NCBI GenBank assembly: GCA_963169635.1
Contig: CAUJDL010000087.1
Span: 16,360 to 80,359, forward strand
From: Bacteroidota bacterium
GTDB lineage: Bacteria > Bacteroidota > Bacteroidia > Chitinophagales > Chitinophagaceae
Direction of reading: 5' to 3'
DNA length: 64,000 bases
Of this stretch, positions 10,272 to 20,530 are shown piece after piece (positions within the stretch are counted from its first letter, which is position 1; each line of letters starts with the position of its first letter). The notes beneath the pieces were generated by a model. That model was not told the origin of the DNA, did not search any database, and worked only from the letters and a program-made list of their open reading frames with translations. The translations under genes were made by a program, and so were the position numbers.

Positions 10272-11111
10272 ATGTCCATTTTTTTATTGCAAATAGAACA
10301 AGTGAGTTTAACAACACCTGAATTTTTTTTAGGTACCATAGCTATGATACTATTAGCTGTTGGGCTTATTTTATTTATTATATTTCATCAACGTAGGGTA
10401 ATGCGTTTTCAGCAGCATATACAACAATTAGAAGTTAAACATCAAAAAATGCTTTTAAAAGCTGCAATAAAATTGCAAGAAGAAGAAAGAAAAAGATTAG
10501 CAGCAGATTTGCACGACGATGCTGGTCCATTATTAGCAACTGCAAAACTTTATTTGAATGAAAACTTTATGAACTTAGAAAAAACGGCACAGCTGCAAGC
10601 ACTTTTTAGTTCAAAACAAATTATAGATGATACTATACAACTTATCAGAAATATATCGCATAGCTTAATGCCACCAACACTTAAAAATTTTGGTTTAGGT
10701 TCTGCTATCAATGATTTTTTTCAGAAAATAAGTAATTCAGGTACACTAAATGCTAATGTAAAATTTCATGATTATAAAGTAAGATTAAAAGCAGAAAATG
10801 AGTTGATATTATTTCGTGTAATTCAAGAATTGGTGAATAATATTTTAAAACATAGTGAAGCTTCATTTATACATTTAACAGAGCATGATGTAGAAAATAA
10901 AGTGGTTATTCGTTTGCATCATGATGGCAATGGTTTAACACAAGAAGAATTTTTAAGATTTACAAAAGAAAAAAGTGGACTTGGGTTAAAAAATATACAA
11001 AGTAGAGTAAGGGTATTACATGGAGAAATTATGTACGAAAAAGATGCTTCTCAATCTTTATATAAAGTAACACTTGAAATACCTAGAGATGAAAAAGGAG
11101 ATGAAGTTTAA
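10272..11111 (+). CDS. NarL-type sensor histidine kinase (HisKA_3 + HATPase)
   Basis: H-box EEERKRLAADLHDDAGPLLATAKLYL, N-box-like VIQELVNNILKHSEAS, G-box GLGLKNIQSRV; one N-terminal TM helix. Confidence 0.92.
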   Translation: MSIFLLQIEQVSLTTPEFFLGTIAMILLAVGLILFIIFHQRRVMRFQQHIQQLEVKHQKMLLKAAIKLQEEERKRLAADLHDDAGPLLATAKLYLNENFMNLEKTAQLQALFSSKQIIDDTIQLIRNISHSLMPPTLKNFGLGSAINDFFQKISNSGTLNANVKFHDYKVRLKAENELILFRVIQELVNNILKHSEASFIHLTEHDVENKVVIRLHHDGNGLTQEEFLRFTKEKSGLGLKNIQSRVRVLHGEIMYEKDASQSLYKVTLEIPRDEKGDEV

Positions 11112-11131
11112 TTTATTTTTTAATTATTCAT

Positions 11132-13402
11132 TCATTCATTGATTTGAAATTTGGTTTCTTCTGTATGTTCTGTTTCTTTTTTAAGAAAAGCAATTCTTAA
11201 TTTATCGCCTACAATCCAAAGTATATCATCTGATTTCATCACATAAGTAGATTCTGGATTAATAATTCTTGTACCATTAGATTCAATACCTACAATAATT
11301 CCATGTGTTTTTTCTCTAATACCAGATTGCCTAATAGTTTGATTTACTAAAGATGAGTTTTTAGCAACTGTTATATGGCCTAATATAATTTCATATTTTT
11401 TATTAGCAGTTATCGTTTCTTTACTTTCTTCTGCACGTAAAGACATAGCAGCATTAAAATTCATTAACTGTTCATCTGTACCAATAATAGAAAGATTATC
11501 TGTCGGAAAAATTCTTTCATTTCTGTTAGGAGCATTAATTATTTTATTGCCTCTTAAAATTCTTGCTACATTAATTCCATAAGTTTCACGCCAAGCAAGT
11601 TCTAGTAAAGTTTTTCCTACACCAGGGCAATGAGCATCTATTTGAAAGTTGGCAATATGTGCATCCCAAGGTGCTAGTTCTGCATGAAGTGCTTCTTTTT
11701 CTGCATCTTCTCTTGCATGATAATTTGTTAGAAACTGACCTTTTATTTTACTATAAATAGATTGTACTTTATTAGAAAGAAATAGTAAAATAACAAACAT
11801 TAAAATAGTAATAAGTAATGCAATTTTAGCAGAGAAAAAACTATCTAATAAAAAGCCTACAAGAAATATGGCAATTATAATTTTTAATAGATGTAATAAA
11901 AAGATACTTCCTTTAAACTTTTGTTGTTTTAAAATTTTGTGTAATAATTCTTTTTTATAAGGCATAATTAATGTCCAAATAAATGGGGCAATAATAATTG
12001 CTGTAGCAATAGCAACTACAATAGTTATCCATGTATTATTACCATATTTATTTTTTGTAAAAGGCAGTAAAAAGTATGAAGATAAAATAACAATAGATGT
12101 AATAAATACAGTAAGTATAATGGTTTGCACAAACCATGCTCTTATATATTTTTGCCATTCGCTGGTTGTAGCTTGTTTTTGAGAACGATTACTATATCTG
12201 TTTAAAGACTTAATCCATGATGCTGGTAAAATTTTATTTAACCAATTATAAAATGGTTCTGCAGCTTTCATTAAATAAGGAGTAGTAAATGTGGTTAATG
12301 CAGATGCTGCAACAGCTACAGGATATAAAAACTCACTTGTAACTTTTAAAGAATATCCTAAGGTAGCAATGATAAAAGAAAACTCACCAATTTGTGCTAA
12401 GCTAAAACCTGTTTGCACAGAAACTTTTAATGGCTGTCCAGATATTAATGCACCAAAAGTATTAGCAACAATTTTGCCTATAATAACAGCCAATATAATT
12501 ATTACAATTGGCCATGCATAATCTGCTACCATTTTTGGATTAAATAACATTCCTACTGATACAAAGAAAATTGCACCAAATAAATTTTTTACAGGTATTA
12601 GTAACTGTTCTATTTTTTCAGCATAAACTGTTTCTGCAAGAATAGAGCCCATGATAAATGCACCTAATGCAGGAGAAAAACCTACTTCTGATGCTAACCA
12701 AACCATCATCATACACAGTGCTAATGATGAAATTAAAAGCATTTCTTCGGTTAATAATTTTTTTGCCCATCTTAATAAAGTAGGTATAAAAAATATGCCT
12801 AAAATAAACCAGAGTATTAAAAAGAAAATTAATTTAATGATAGAGAACAACATATCTGTACCAGAAAATTGATTACTTACAGATATGGTAGTTAATAATA
12901 CCATTAATAAAATAGCTAATAAATCTTCTATTACAATAATGCCAATAACTAAACCTGCAAACTGTTTACCTTTTACTCCAAGTTCTTCAAATGTTTTAAT
13001 AATAATAATGGTAGATGAAATACTGATGATACCACCTAAAAAAAGACTATCTATTTTAGACCATCCTAAGAATGTGCCTATAGTATAACCAATAGCTACC
13101 ATGCAAGAAACTTCAATGATACCTGTAATAGATGCTGAGCCACCAACACGAAGTAATTTTTTAAAACTAAACTCTAATCCTAAACCAAAGAGTAAAAAAA
13201 TAACACCAATATTTGCCCAAACATTAATATTTTCTGGTTCTGCTATTGTAGGAAATAAATGAAAATTATGACCAACTAAAAATCCTGCAATTAAATATCC
13301 TAATACTACAGGTTGTTTTAACCATCTAAATAAAATAGTTACTACAGCAGCTGCACCTAATATTAAACCTAAATCTGAAATAAGATGAGGTAAATGATCC
13401 AT
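11132..13402 (-). CDS. Cation:proton antiporter (CPA2/KefB type) with C-terminal TrkA-C-like regulatory domains
   Basis: Antiporter core (VLGYLIAGFLVGHNF, GVIFLLFGLGLEFSFKKL, SISSTIIIIKTFEELG, GAFIMGSILAET) and TrkA_C-like repeats at the C-terminus. Confidence 0.9.
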   Translation of the reverse strand: MDHLPHLISDLGLILGAAAVVTILFRWLKQPVVLGYLIAGFLVGHNFHLFPTIAEPENINVWANIGVIFLLFGLGLEFSFKKLLRVGGSASITGIIEVSCMVAIGYTIGTFLGWSKIDSLFLGGIISISSTIIIIKTFEELGVKGKQFAGLVIGIIVIEDLLAILLMVLLTTISVSNQFSGTDMLFSIIKLIFFLILWFILGIFFIPTLLRWAKKLLTEEMLLISSLALCMMMVWLASEVGFSPALGAFIMGSILAETVYAEKIEQLLIPVKNLFGAIFFVSVGMLFNPKMVADYAWPIVIIILAVIIGKIVANTFGALISGQPLKVSVQTGFSLAQIGEFSFIIATLGYSLKVTSEFLYPVAVAASALTTFTTPYLMKAAEPFYNWLNKILPASWIKSLNRYSNRSQKQATTSEWQKYIRAWFVQTIILTVFITSIVILSSYFLLPFTKNKYGNNTWITIVVAIATAIIIAPFIWTLIMPYKKELLHKILKQQKFKGSIFLLHLLKIIIAIFLVGFLLDSFFSAKIALLITILMFVILLFLSNKVQSIYSKIKGQFLTNYHAREDAEKEALHAELAPWDAHIANFQIDAHCPGVGKTLLELAWRETYGINVARILRGNKIINAPNRNERIFPTDNLSIIGTDEQLMNFNAAMSLRAEESKETITANKKYEIILGHITVAKNSSLVNQTIRQSGIREKTHGIIVGIESNGTRIINPESTYVMKSDDILWIVGDKLRIAFLKKETEHTEETKFQINE

Positions 13403-13481
13403 AATTTATAATAAGTATAAATAATTAGTTTTAGTAAAAGCCAAGTTACTTTATTTTTTGCTTATTTACTATTTAAATTAG

Positions 13482-13516
13482 AAAAAAAAGCCGTTACAAA
13501 TTTTTGTAACGACTTT
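13482..13516 (-). terminator. Terminator for the efflux operon (minus strand)
   Basis: Minus strand reads AAAGTCGTTACAAA-AA-TTTGTAACGGCTTTTTTTT (one G-U pair), 28 bp downstream of the RND permease stop. Confidence 0.75.
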
Positions 13517-13544
13517 AAAATTTACAACTAAAACTATTTAAAAT

Positions 13545-16500
13545 TTATTTTGTTGGTGCAGGTTTTAATGCACCCATCCAAACTTTTTTACCTTGAATTC
13601 TTTTTACTAAAAACATAATACCTGTAAGTATAAAAAAGAATGGACCTGTAAAACCTAAAAGTGCAATAAACTTAGTACCATAAAATTTTGTCATTGGTCT
13701 TCTTAATCTTTCACTTAAAATATACATACTTGGTACCATAATAAGTGTAAGGAAGAAGGCAAATATTAAACCAAATATTATTGTCCAGCTTAAAGGTCCC
13801 CAGAATACTACACTATCTCCACCAAAAAATATTTTAGGATTTAAGTGTTGAAATAATGAAACAAAATCTATATTAAACCCAACAGCTAAAGGTAATAAAC
13901 CTAACATAGTAGCTAATGCAGTTAATAGTACAGGAATAATACGAATTTTACCTGCTTCAATAGCGGCTCTTTTTGTTTTATAACCTCTGTTTTTAAGTTC
14001 GTCTGTAAATTCAATTAATAAAATTCCGTTTTTAATTACAATACCTGCAAGACCAACAATACCAACACCTAACATAATTGTTGCAATGGTCATTCCTGTA
14101 AGTGCATAACCAATAAATACACCAATAATGCTAAAGAAAATTTCTGTTAATACAATAAATGGTTTACTTAATCCATTAAACTGTAAAACAAGAATTAAGA
14201 AAATAATTAGTAAAGAGGAGAGAAGTGCAGTAATTAAGAAAATACCTGTTTCTTTTTCTTGCTCACCTTGACCAGTTTGTTTAATTGTTACATTACCAGC
14301 CATTTTAAATTTACTTTTAAACTCATTAATTTTTTTAGCAAGTGCAGCATTAGCAGGAGTAGCCATTGATGCATCTGTAACATTAGATTGAATTTGAATA
14401 GTTGGTTTTGTATTTTTTCTTCTTACAGCACCAGATGTATTAGTATAATCTACATCTACAACTGCATTTAAAGGCACTTGTTTTATAGCCATGGTATTAA
14501 AATCTCTGAAAGTAATACGCATGTTCATAATATCTGTAATATTATTTCTTTGTAAATCGGCATATCTAATTTGTATTTTATAATCATCTTCGCCATCTTT
14601 TAATTTACTTGCTTCTTTACCAAAAACAGCATTACGAATTTCCATACCAATTTGTGCAGTACTTAATCCTTCTGTTAATGCTTTTTCTCTATTTACAATA
14701 AAAGAAATTTCTGGGTTTAATAAATCTACATCAAGTTTTAAACCTTCTACACCTTCTATACGATTAGTATCTAAATGATTTAGTAATGCAGTGGCTACAT
14801 GTGCTATTTCATCAAAATTATCGCCACTAACTTCTATATTAATTGGAGGGTCTGTTGGTGGTCCAGCATCTTCTTGTGCAACTTCAATAGTAGCACCAGG
14901 AATACCAATCATTTGCTTTCTTATTTCTTCTAAAAATGGTTTAGTACTTTTTCCTTTTCTTTTTTCAAACTCTACAAAGCTTACTTGTATTCTTCCTAAA
15001 TTACTTTGTGTACTTCTATTATTATCTCTAGGATTATTAGCACTTACAGCTACATTTACAATTACACTTTCTACTATACCATTTTTATTAGGCATTTCAT
15101 TTGCTAAAATATTTGTTACCTTTTTTTCTAAAATGGCCGTTACAGAATCTGTTGTTGCTGTTTTAGTACCAACAGGCATTTTTAAATACACATAAATAAA
15201 ATTAGGGTCGCCACTTGGGAAAAAAGTTGATTTATTTCCTCTGCCTATCAACAACATTAAAGACACTGGGAAAAGTATAAATAAACTAACTAAAGCAATA
15301 GCTGGTCTTTTGCCTTGTAAAATCCATTTTAAAAGTTTTTCGTATCTGTGCATTAATGCAGGTAAAACTTTTTCTTGGAAGTAATGAATAACATCTCTTA
15401 AAACATATCTTTCAAATACGGCAATAAGCGACATAAAAATTAAGAAATTTCCAAAGCCATGCCAACCAGCAAAATGTAAAATAATACCTATAATAATAAA
15501 TGTCCAAAACCAATTAGCTTTAAAAATATCTTTCTTAGGTTTTTCAAATGCTCTTCCCTCTGGCTTCATAAAACTTACAGCAAATACAGGGTTGATGATA
15601 AAAGCAACAATCAACGATGCAGATAAAGTAAGAATAAGCATTACAGGTAGGTAAATCATAAACTTGCCAATAATTCCTTTCCACATTAATAAAGGAAAGA
15701 AAGGTGCTAAAGTGGTAAGTGTACCAGCTAATACAGGAATAAAAATTTCTCCTGCAGCTTCTTTTGCAGCACGTTCTATTTTTACTTTTCCATTTGCATA
15801 AATACGATGAGTATTTTCTATAACTACAATTGCATCATCTACAATAATTCCTAAACCAAATAATAGTGCAAATAATACAATGAAGTTTAAGGTAACATCT
15901 GTACCTACTAAAAAATCTGCCACTGGTAAAAACATGAATGAAACAAAAATGGATAAAGGCACACTTAATGCAACAAAGAAGGCATTATTAACACCCATGA
16001 AAAACATTAATATCAATAACACTAAAATAAAACCAATGATAATAGTATTTATTAACTCATGAAATGATGTTGCTGTTTGTTTACTTTGGTCGCCAGTAAT
16101 TACAATATCTAATTTATCTTTTGGTGGTATAGAGCCATCTTCTTGCATAGAGGCAACAGCAGTTTTTACTTTATCTGCTGCATTAATTAAATTTTCGCCA
16201 CTACGTTTAATAATATTTAAGGTAATTACATTTTTACCATTTAAACGAGCATAGCTTTCTGTTTCTTTAACTGTATCTATAATTTCTGCTACATCTTTTA
16301 AATATACAGCACCACCTTGTAAATTTTTAATAATGATATTTTGCATTTCTAATGCAGAAGTAAATTGACCTTTAATACGTAAGGTTCTTTTCATATTACC
16401 TACTTCTACTAAACCTGCACTAATATCTTTATTTTCAAAATTGATAGCATTACCAATATCTGTAAAAGAAAGTTTTGCAGCCTGCATTTTAAAAGGATCT

Positions 16501-17114
16501 ACATTAATTTGTATTTCTCTTTCAGGTGCACCAACAATATCTGCTCTGTTTATTTCTGTTAGTTCTTCAAATTTATCTTGTAGTTTATCTGCATATTTTT
16601 TTAGTGTCATACCATCATAATCGCCACTAATATTTACATACATGATAGGCATTTCACTAAAATCAAACTCTTGTACATTTGGTTGAGATGTAAGATCGTT
16701 TGGTAAATCTGTTTGTGCTTTATCTAATGCATCTTTTACTTTTTGTTTAGCAACTTCTGTTTTAATATCAGTATCAAACTCAATAATAATTAAACTAAAA
16801 TCTTGTTGAGATATACTTTGTATTTTATTTACTTTGGCTCCACTAATACCTTTTAATTGTTTTTCAATTGGTCGTGTTACCAAGTTTTCCATATCTTTTG
16901 GTGAGTTACCAAAATATACTGTTGTTACGCTAATTGTTGGTACTACAACATCTGGAAACTGCTCTTTAGGAAGTGTATTAAATTTTGTAATACCATATAA
17001 AGAGATAAGAATAGTTATTATGTAAACTGCTGTTCTATTATTAATTGCCCAACTGGTAGGTTTAAATTCTTTAAACTTATCAGATAAATTTTTTAATGAT
17101 TTTAATGATTGCAT
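13545..17114 (-). CDS. RND efflux transporter permease (AcrB/HAE1 type) with extra TM insertions
   Basis: RND motifs (NNRTAVYIITILISLYGITKFNTLPKEQFPDVVVPTI, GLGIIVDDAIVVIENTHRI, GIVGLAGIVIKNGILLIEF). Confidence 0.95.
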   Translation of the reverse strand: MQSLKSLKNLSDKFKEFKPTSWAINNRTAVYIITILISLYGITKFNTLPKEQFPDVVVPTISVTTVYFGNSPKDMENLVTRPIEKQLKGISGAKVNKIQSISQQDFSLIIIEFDTDIKTEVAKQKVKDALDKAQTDLPNDLTSQPNVQEFDFSEMPIMYVNISGDYDGMTLKKYADKLQDKFEELTEINRADIVGAPEREIQINVDPFKMQAAKLSFTDIGNAINFENKDISAGLVEVGNMKRTLRIKGQFTSALEMQNIIIKNLQGGAVYLKDVAEIIDTVKETESYARLNGKNVITLNIIKRSGENLINAADKVKTAVASMQEDGSIPPKDKLDIVITGDQSKQTATSFHELINTIIIGFILVLLILMFFMGVNNAFFVALSVPLSIFVSFMFLPVADFLVGTDVTLNFIVLFALLFGLGIIVDDAIVVIENTHRIYANGKVKIERAAKEAAGEIFIPVLAGTLTTLAPFFPLLMWKGIIGKFMIYLPVMLILTLSASLIVAFIINPVFAVSFMKPEGRAFEKPKKDIFKANWFWTFIIIGIILHFAGWHGFGNFLIFMSLIAVFERYVLRDVIHYFQEKVLPALMHRYEKLLKWILQGKRPAIALVSLFILFPVSLMLLIGRGNKSTFFPSGDPNFIYVYLKMPVGTKTATTDSVTAILEKKVTNILANEMPNKNGIVESVIVNVAVSANNPRDNNRSTQSNLGRIQVSFVEFEKRKGKSTKPFLEEIRKQMIGIPGATIEVAQEDAGPPTDPPINIEVSGDNFDEIAHVATALLNHLDTNRIEGVEGLKLDVDLLNPEISFIVNREKALTEGLSTAQIGMEIRNAVFGKEASKLKDGEDDYKIQIRYADLQRNNITDIMNMRITFRDFNTMAIKQVPLNAVVDVDYTNTSGAVRRKNTKPTIQIQSNVTDASMATPANAALAKKINEFKSKFKMAGNVTIKQTGQGEQEKETGIFLITALLSSLLIIFLILVLQFNGLSKPFIVLTEIFFSIIGVFIGYALTGMTIATIMLGVGIVGLAGIVIKNGILLIEFTDELKNRGYKTKRAAIEAGKIRIIPVLLTALATMLGLLPLAVGFNIDFVSLFQHLNPKIFFGGDSVVFWGPLSWTIIFGLIFAFFLTLIMVPSMYILSERLRRPMTKFYGTKFIALLGFTGPFFFILTGIMFLVKRIQGKKVWMGALKPAPTK

Positions 17115-17203
17115 ATAAATTTATATTTATGCTCTATAAATGTTGATGATGAAACTAATTTTCTAAAGCCTGTCTTAATTTTTGTAATACAAAAAATATT
17201 TTA

Positions 17204-18406
17204 TTACTTAACATCATCAGTTTTTAATAATTGTCCATCGTAAATATTTTGATAACCTTGTGTTATTAATTTATCGCCAACAGATAAACCTGCTTTTACT
17301 TCAATTAAATCGTTGTATAACTCTCCAATTTCAATAGATTTTTTAGTAGCTACAAGTTTTCCATTTTGTTGCACAGCTACATAAACATATTTACCTTTTT
17401 CATCAGTTTGTACAGTATTTACAGGTATTGTAAAAGCATTTTTTACTGCATAATCTTCTATACGAACTTGTGCATTTTGATTTGGACGAAGTACACCGTC
17501 GTAAGGTAATTTTGCTTCTGCAGTAAAGCTTCTATTGTTAGGATTAATTGTTTTACCAGCAATAGAAATAGTGCTGTTATATGATTTATTAATATCGGGT
17601 AACATTACAATTATTTTACTACCAACTTTTACTTTAGTAGCATAATTTTCTGGTACATCAGTAATTACTTTTAATGAACTAGTATTTACAATTTTTATTT
17701 GTGGACCAGTAGCACTCATGCCAGAAAAAGTTTCTCCAACTCTAATATTTACTTCATCTGCAATGCCATCTACATCGCTATATACATTAGTAGCTTTTAA
17801 TTGTTCTTGAATAACTTTAATATTTTCTTGTGCAGCTTTTAATTGATTTTCTAAAGTTTCTACATTAGTTTTTGCACTAATTAATTGTACCTCTGTACCA
17901 ATACCTTGCTTCCAAAGATTATTTTGTCTGTTATACAAATCTTTTGCATAAGCTAATTGTGTTTTAATAGTTTCTGCATTTTGATTAGCTGCATGTATTT
18001 GTTGTTTAATAATTGCATCATCAAGTTTTAATAACTGCTGACCTTTTTTAACATAGTCGCCTTTTTTAACGTACAATGCTTTTACTTGTCCTGGTCCTAA
18101 TCTAGGAGAAATGTAAGAAATATTTTCTGCATCAATATGTCCTTGAAGGTCTATGTAGTGTGTAAAATCTTGTGTTGCAACAGGTGTAATACCTACTAAT
18201 TTTGCAATATCATCTTTTACAAATGCAGTATCTAACTGAGCTATTTCTTTTTCTAATTGGCTAATTTTATCTGCAATTTCAATTTGTTGTTTTCTTAATT
18301 TATCTAAGGCAGATTTTTTTTGATTTAATCCTTCTTGATTATTGCCACATGCAATAAATAAAATAGTTATTGAAGTTGCGAATGTGTATTTAATTAATTG
18401 TTTCAT
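17204..18406 (-). CDS. RND efflux periplasmic adaptor subunit (MFP), lipoprotein
   Basis: Lipobox ...ITILFIACGN; GPGQVKALYVKKGDYVKKGQQLLKLDD lipoyl-like motif; long coiled coil. Confidence 0.93.
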   Translation of the reverse strand: MKQLIKYTFATSITILFIACGNNQEGLNQKKSALDKLRKQQIEIADKISQLEKEIAQLDTAFVKDDIAKLVGITPVATQDFTHYIDLQGHIDAENISYISPRLGPGQVKALYVKKGDYVKKGQQLLKLDDAIIKQQIHAANQNAETIKTQLAYAKDLYNRQNNLWKQGIGTEVQLISAKTNVETLENQLKAAQENIKVIQEQLKATNVYSDVDGIADEVNIRVGETFSGMSATGPQIKIVNTSSLKVITDVPENYATKVKVGSKIIVMLPDINKSYNSTISIAGKTINPNNRSFTAEAKLPYDGVLRPNQNAQVRIEDYAVKNAFTIPVNTVQTDEKGKYVYVAVQQNGKLVATKKSIEIGELYNDLIEVKAGLSVGDKLITQGYQNIYDGQLLKTDDVK

Positions 18407-18438
18407 ATACTTTTTTGTTGAAATTTTTTTTAATGAGT

Positions 18439-19770
18439 TTAAAGTTTACCAATTGCTTTTAAGAAATCTACTTTAGCTATTACAGCATCGTATAAAGCAG
18501 CTATATAATTGGTTTGTGCAGTTTTTAAATCTGTTTGAGCAGTAGTAATTTCTGTATTAGAGCCTGTACCAATTTCAAATTTCTTTTTTGTTTGGTTATA
18601 TACAGATTCTGCTAACTGCATATTCTTTTTTTGAAAGTCCATAGTTTCTATAGCAGACTGAAATTTAAGTTTTGCAGTAGCTACTTCATTATCTATATTA
18701 TTTTTTAAACTTGCTAAATTGTTTTCTGTTTGTTGTAGTTCTATTCTAGAAAGTTTTACTTGAGATGTTCTTGCAAAACCATTAAAGATAGGTACAGAAA
18801 CTTTTAAACCTATATAAGACATATCGTACCAATCGCCTTTTTCAAAAAAAGTAAATTTTTGTCTGTAAGCTTGTTTGCCATAAACACCAACAGCAGCAAT
18901 AGTTGGTAGTGCCATATATTGATAGCGTTTAATATTATACTGATTTAATTTTTTAACTGTTTGCAATAATTGAAAATCATTTCTATCTTGATAGTTTACG
19001 CTATCAGCTAAAATATTTTCTTTAATAATATTGTCGTTTAAAGTATCTGTAAGTATTAGTGAATCTTTAACAGGCATACCCATTAAAGTTTTTAAACCTA
19101 AATAACCAATTTCAATATTGTTTAATGCTTTTTGTTTTTCTGTAATTAAGTTAGTTAATGTAACATCTACTTTATCTACATCTAACTTTTCAGCAAAACC
19201 ATTTTTATACATTTCATTAGCATCATGCTTTAATTTTTGAAATCTTTGAATGTTGGCATCTAACAATTGTATTTGCGTTTTGCTTACTACTAATTGATAG
19301 TATATTTTATAAATATTGGTTTTAATAGCTTCTTCAGTTACTGCAACATTTTTAGTTGCAAAATCTATTGATGTTTTTCTTGCTTGAAGCCCAACAAAAA
19401 CTTGCCCATCAAATAATAATTGTTGTAATTGAAAAATTACATTGCTACTATATTTTACACCAAAGTTTACAGCAATTAATTGTCCAGGATATCCAAATGC
19501 ATCACCTGGAATTACCTGTGTAGGAACTTTTAAATTATCTGTAACATCAACACTGGCATTTAAAGAAGGAAATGCAGCAGCAGTAATACCTCTGTTGGTT
19601 TGCTCTTGTGCTTTAATATTTAATAAAGCATTTTTTACTTGTACATTGTTTTTAGCTGCATAATCAGCAGCTTGTTTAATGGTAAATTCGTGTTTTGTTT
19701 GTGCATGAATTGTTGTAGTTGTTATTAAACTTAATAACAAAATTGTGTAGCTTAATCTCCGTTTTTGCAT
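18439..19770 (-). CDS. TolC-family outer membrane efflux protein
   Basis: Signal peptide ...TTTIHAQ; two homologous TolC coiled-coil halves (e.g. AESVYNQTKKKFEIGTGSNTEITTAQTDLKTAQTNYIAALYD). Confidence 0.93.
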   Translation of the reverse strand: MQKRRLSYTILLLSLITTTTIHAQTKHEFTIKQAADYAAKNNVQVKNALLNIKAQEQTNRGITAAAFPSLNASVDVTDNLKVPTQVIPGDAFGYPGQLIAVNFGVKYSSNVIFQLQQLLFDGQVFVGLQARKTSIDFATKNVAVTEEAIKTNIYKIYYQLVVSKTQIQLLDANIQRFQKLKHDANEMYKNGFAEKLDVDKVDVTLTNLITEKQKALNNIEIGYLGLKTLMGMPVKDSLILTDTLNDNIIKENILADSVNYQDRNDFQLLQTVKKLNQYNIKRYQYMALPTIAAVGVYGKQAYRQKFTFFEKGDWYDMSYIGLKVSVPIFNGFARTSQVKLSRIELQQTENNLASLKNNIDNEVATAKLKFQSAIETMDFQKKNMQLAESVYNQTKKKFEIGTGSNTEITTAQTDLKTAQTNYIAALYDAVIAKVDFLKAIGKL

Positions 19771-19775
19771 ATACC

Positions 19776-20381
19776 TTATTTTAATCTTTGTTGTTTATAT
19801 TTTTGAAGTTGTTTAGCTCCTTTAGTTGTAGCAATTCCCAAAATAAAATTTTCTGACATTTCTAAGAACAGTGTAATTCTATCAATTTTATGCTCTTCAA
19901 ATGCTTCATTATTTAATATCATGAAAATGGTTTCTACTCTAAATAAGCTTAATGCTTCTATATTAATATCTTCTCTGTAAAATCCTTCTTTAATACCTCT
20001 TCTTAAATTATCTTTTACTAATTCTAGTAAATGTTTTCTTTTAAAATCTAATAATTTGCTATATGCTTTAACATGATATTTTTTAAGATCAAATATTAAA
20101 ACAAGGTTCATAGATTTAAATAAATCTTCTACTGCTGTTATAGCAATAAATATTTCGTGAATAGCATCTTTACAACAAGCTTGAATTTCGCAACTCATTT
20201 GTTGGTTTCTATCAATTTCTTTATTAATAACAGCATCTACCAAGTCATTTTTATCTTTATAATACTGATAAATGGTTTTTTTGCTAATACTTAAATGTTG
20301 TGCTATTTCATCCATACTTATACTACGAATGCCATATTTCATAAATAGTTTAGAGGTTTCTTCTACAATTCTTTGCTGCAT
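19776..20381 (-). CDS. TetR/AcrR-family transcriptional regulator, probable repressor of the efflux operon
   Basis: N-terminal HTH ETSKLFMKYGIRSISMDEIAQHLSISKKTIYQYYKDKNDLVDAVI; first gene of the tetR-tolC-mfp-rnd operon. Confidence 0.93.
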   Translation of the reverse strand: MQQRIVEETSKLFMKYGIRSISMDEIAQHLSISKKTIYQYYKDKNDLVDAVINKEIDRNQQMSCEIQACCKDAIHEIFIAITAVEDLFKSMNLVLIFDLKKYHVKAYSKLLDFKRKHLLELVKDNLRRGIKEGFYREDINIEALSLFRVETIFMILNNEAFEEHKIDRITLFLEMSENFILGIATTKGAKQLQKYKQQRLK

Positions 20382-20412
20382 TTTTTAAACTTTTTTAATG
20401 ATTTCAGGGTGC

Positions 20413-20455
20413 GAAACTAAGGAAACTATTTACATAACCAAAGTTTCCGCAGTTT
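20413..20455. promoter_or_regulatory. Compound inverted repeat, candidate TetR operator
   Basis: GAAACTAAGGAAACT-ATTTACATAACCA-AAGTTTCCGCAGTTT: paired half sites GGAAACT/AGTTTCC and outer AAACT/AGTTT, 32 bp upstream of the tetR start. Confidence 0.7.
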
Positions 20456-20530
20456 ATTTTTAATTTTTTTTCAAAATTTTATCAAATCAAGATTTGTATT
20501 TAGCAACTAAGTTTATATTACATTTACATT

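Noticed and set aside
14791-15195. 134-aa plus-strand ORF inside the RND permease
   Set aside because: Antisense to a well-supported conserved gene; Ser/Leu-rich shadow translation without recognisable domain.
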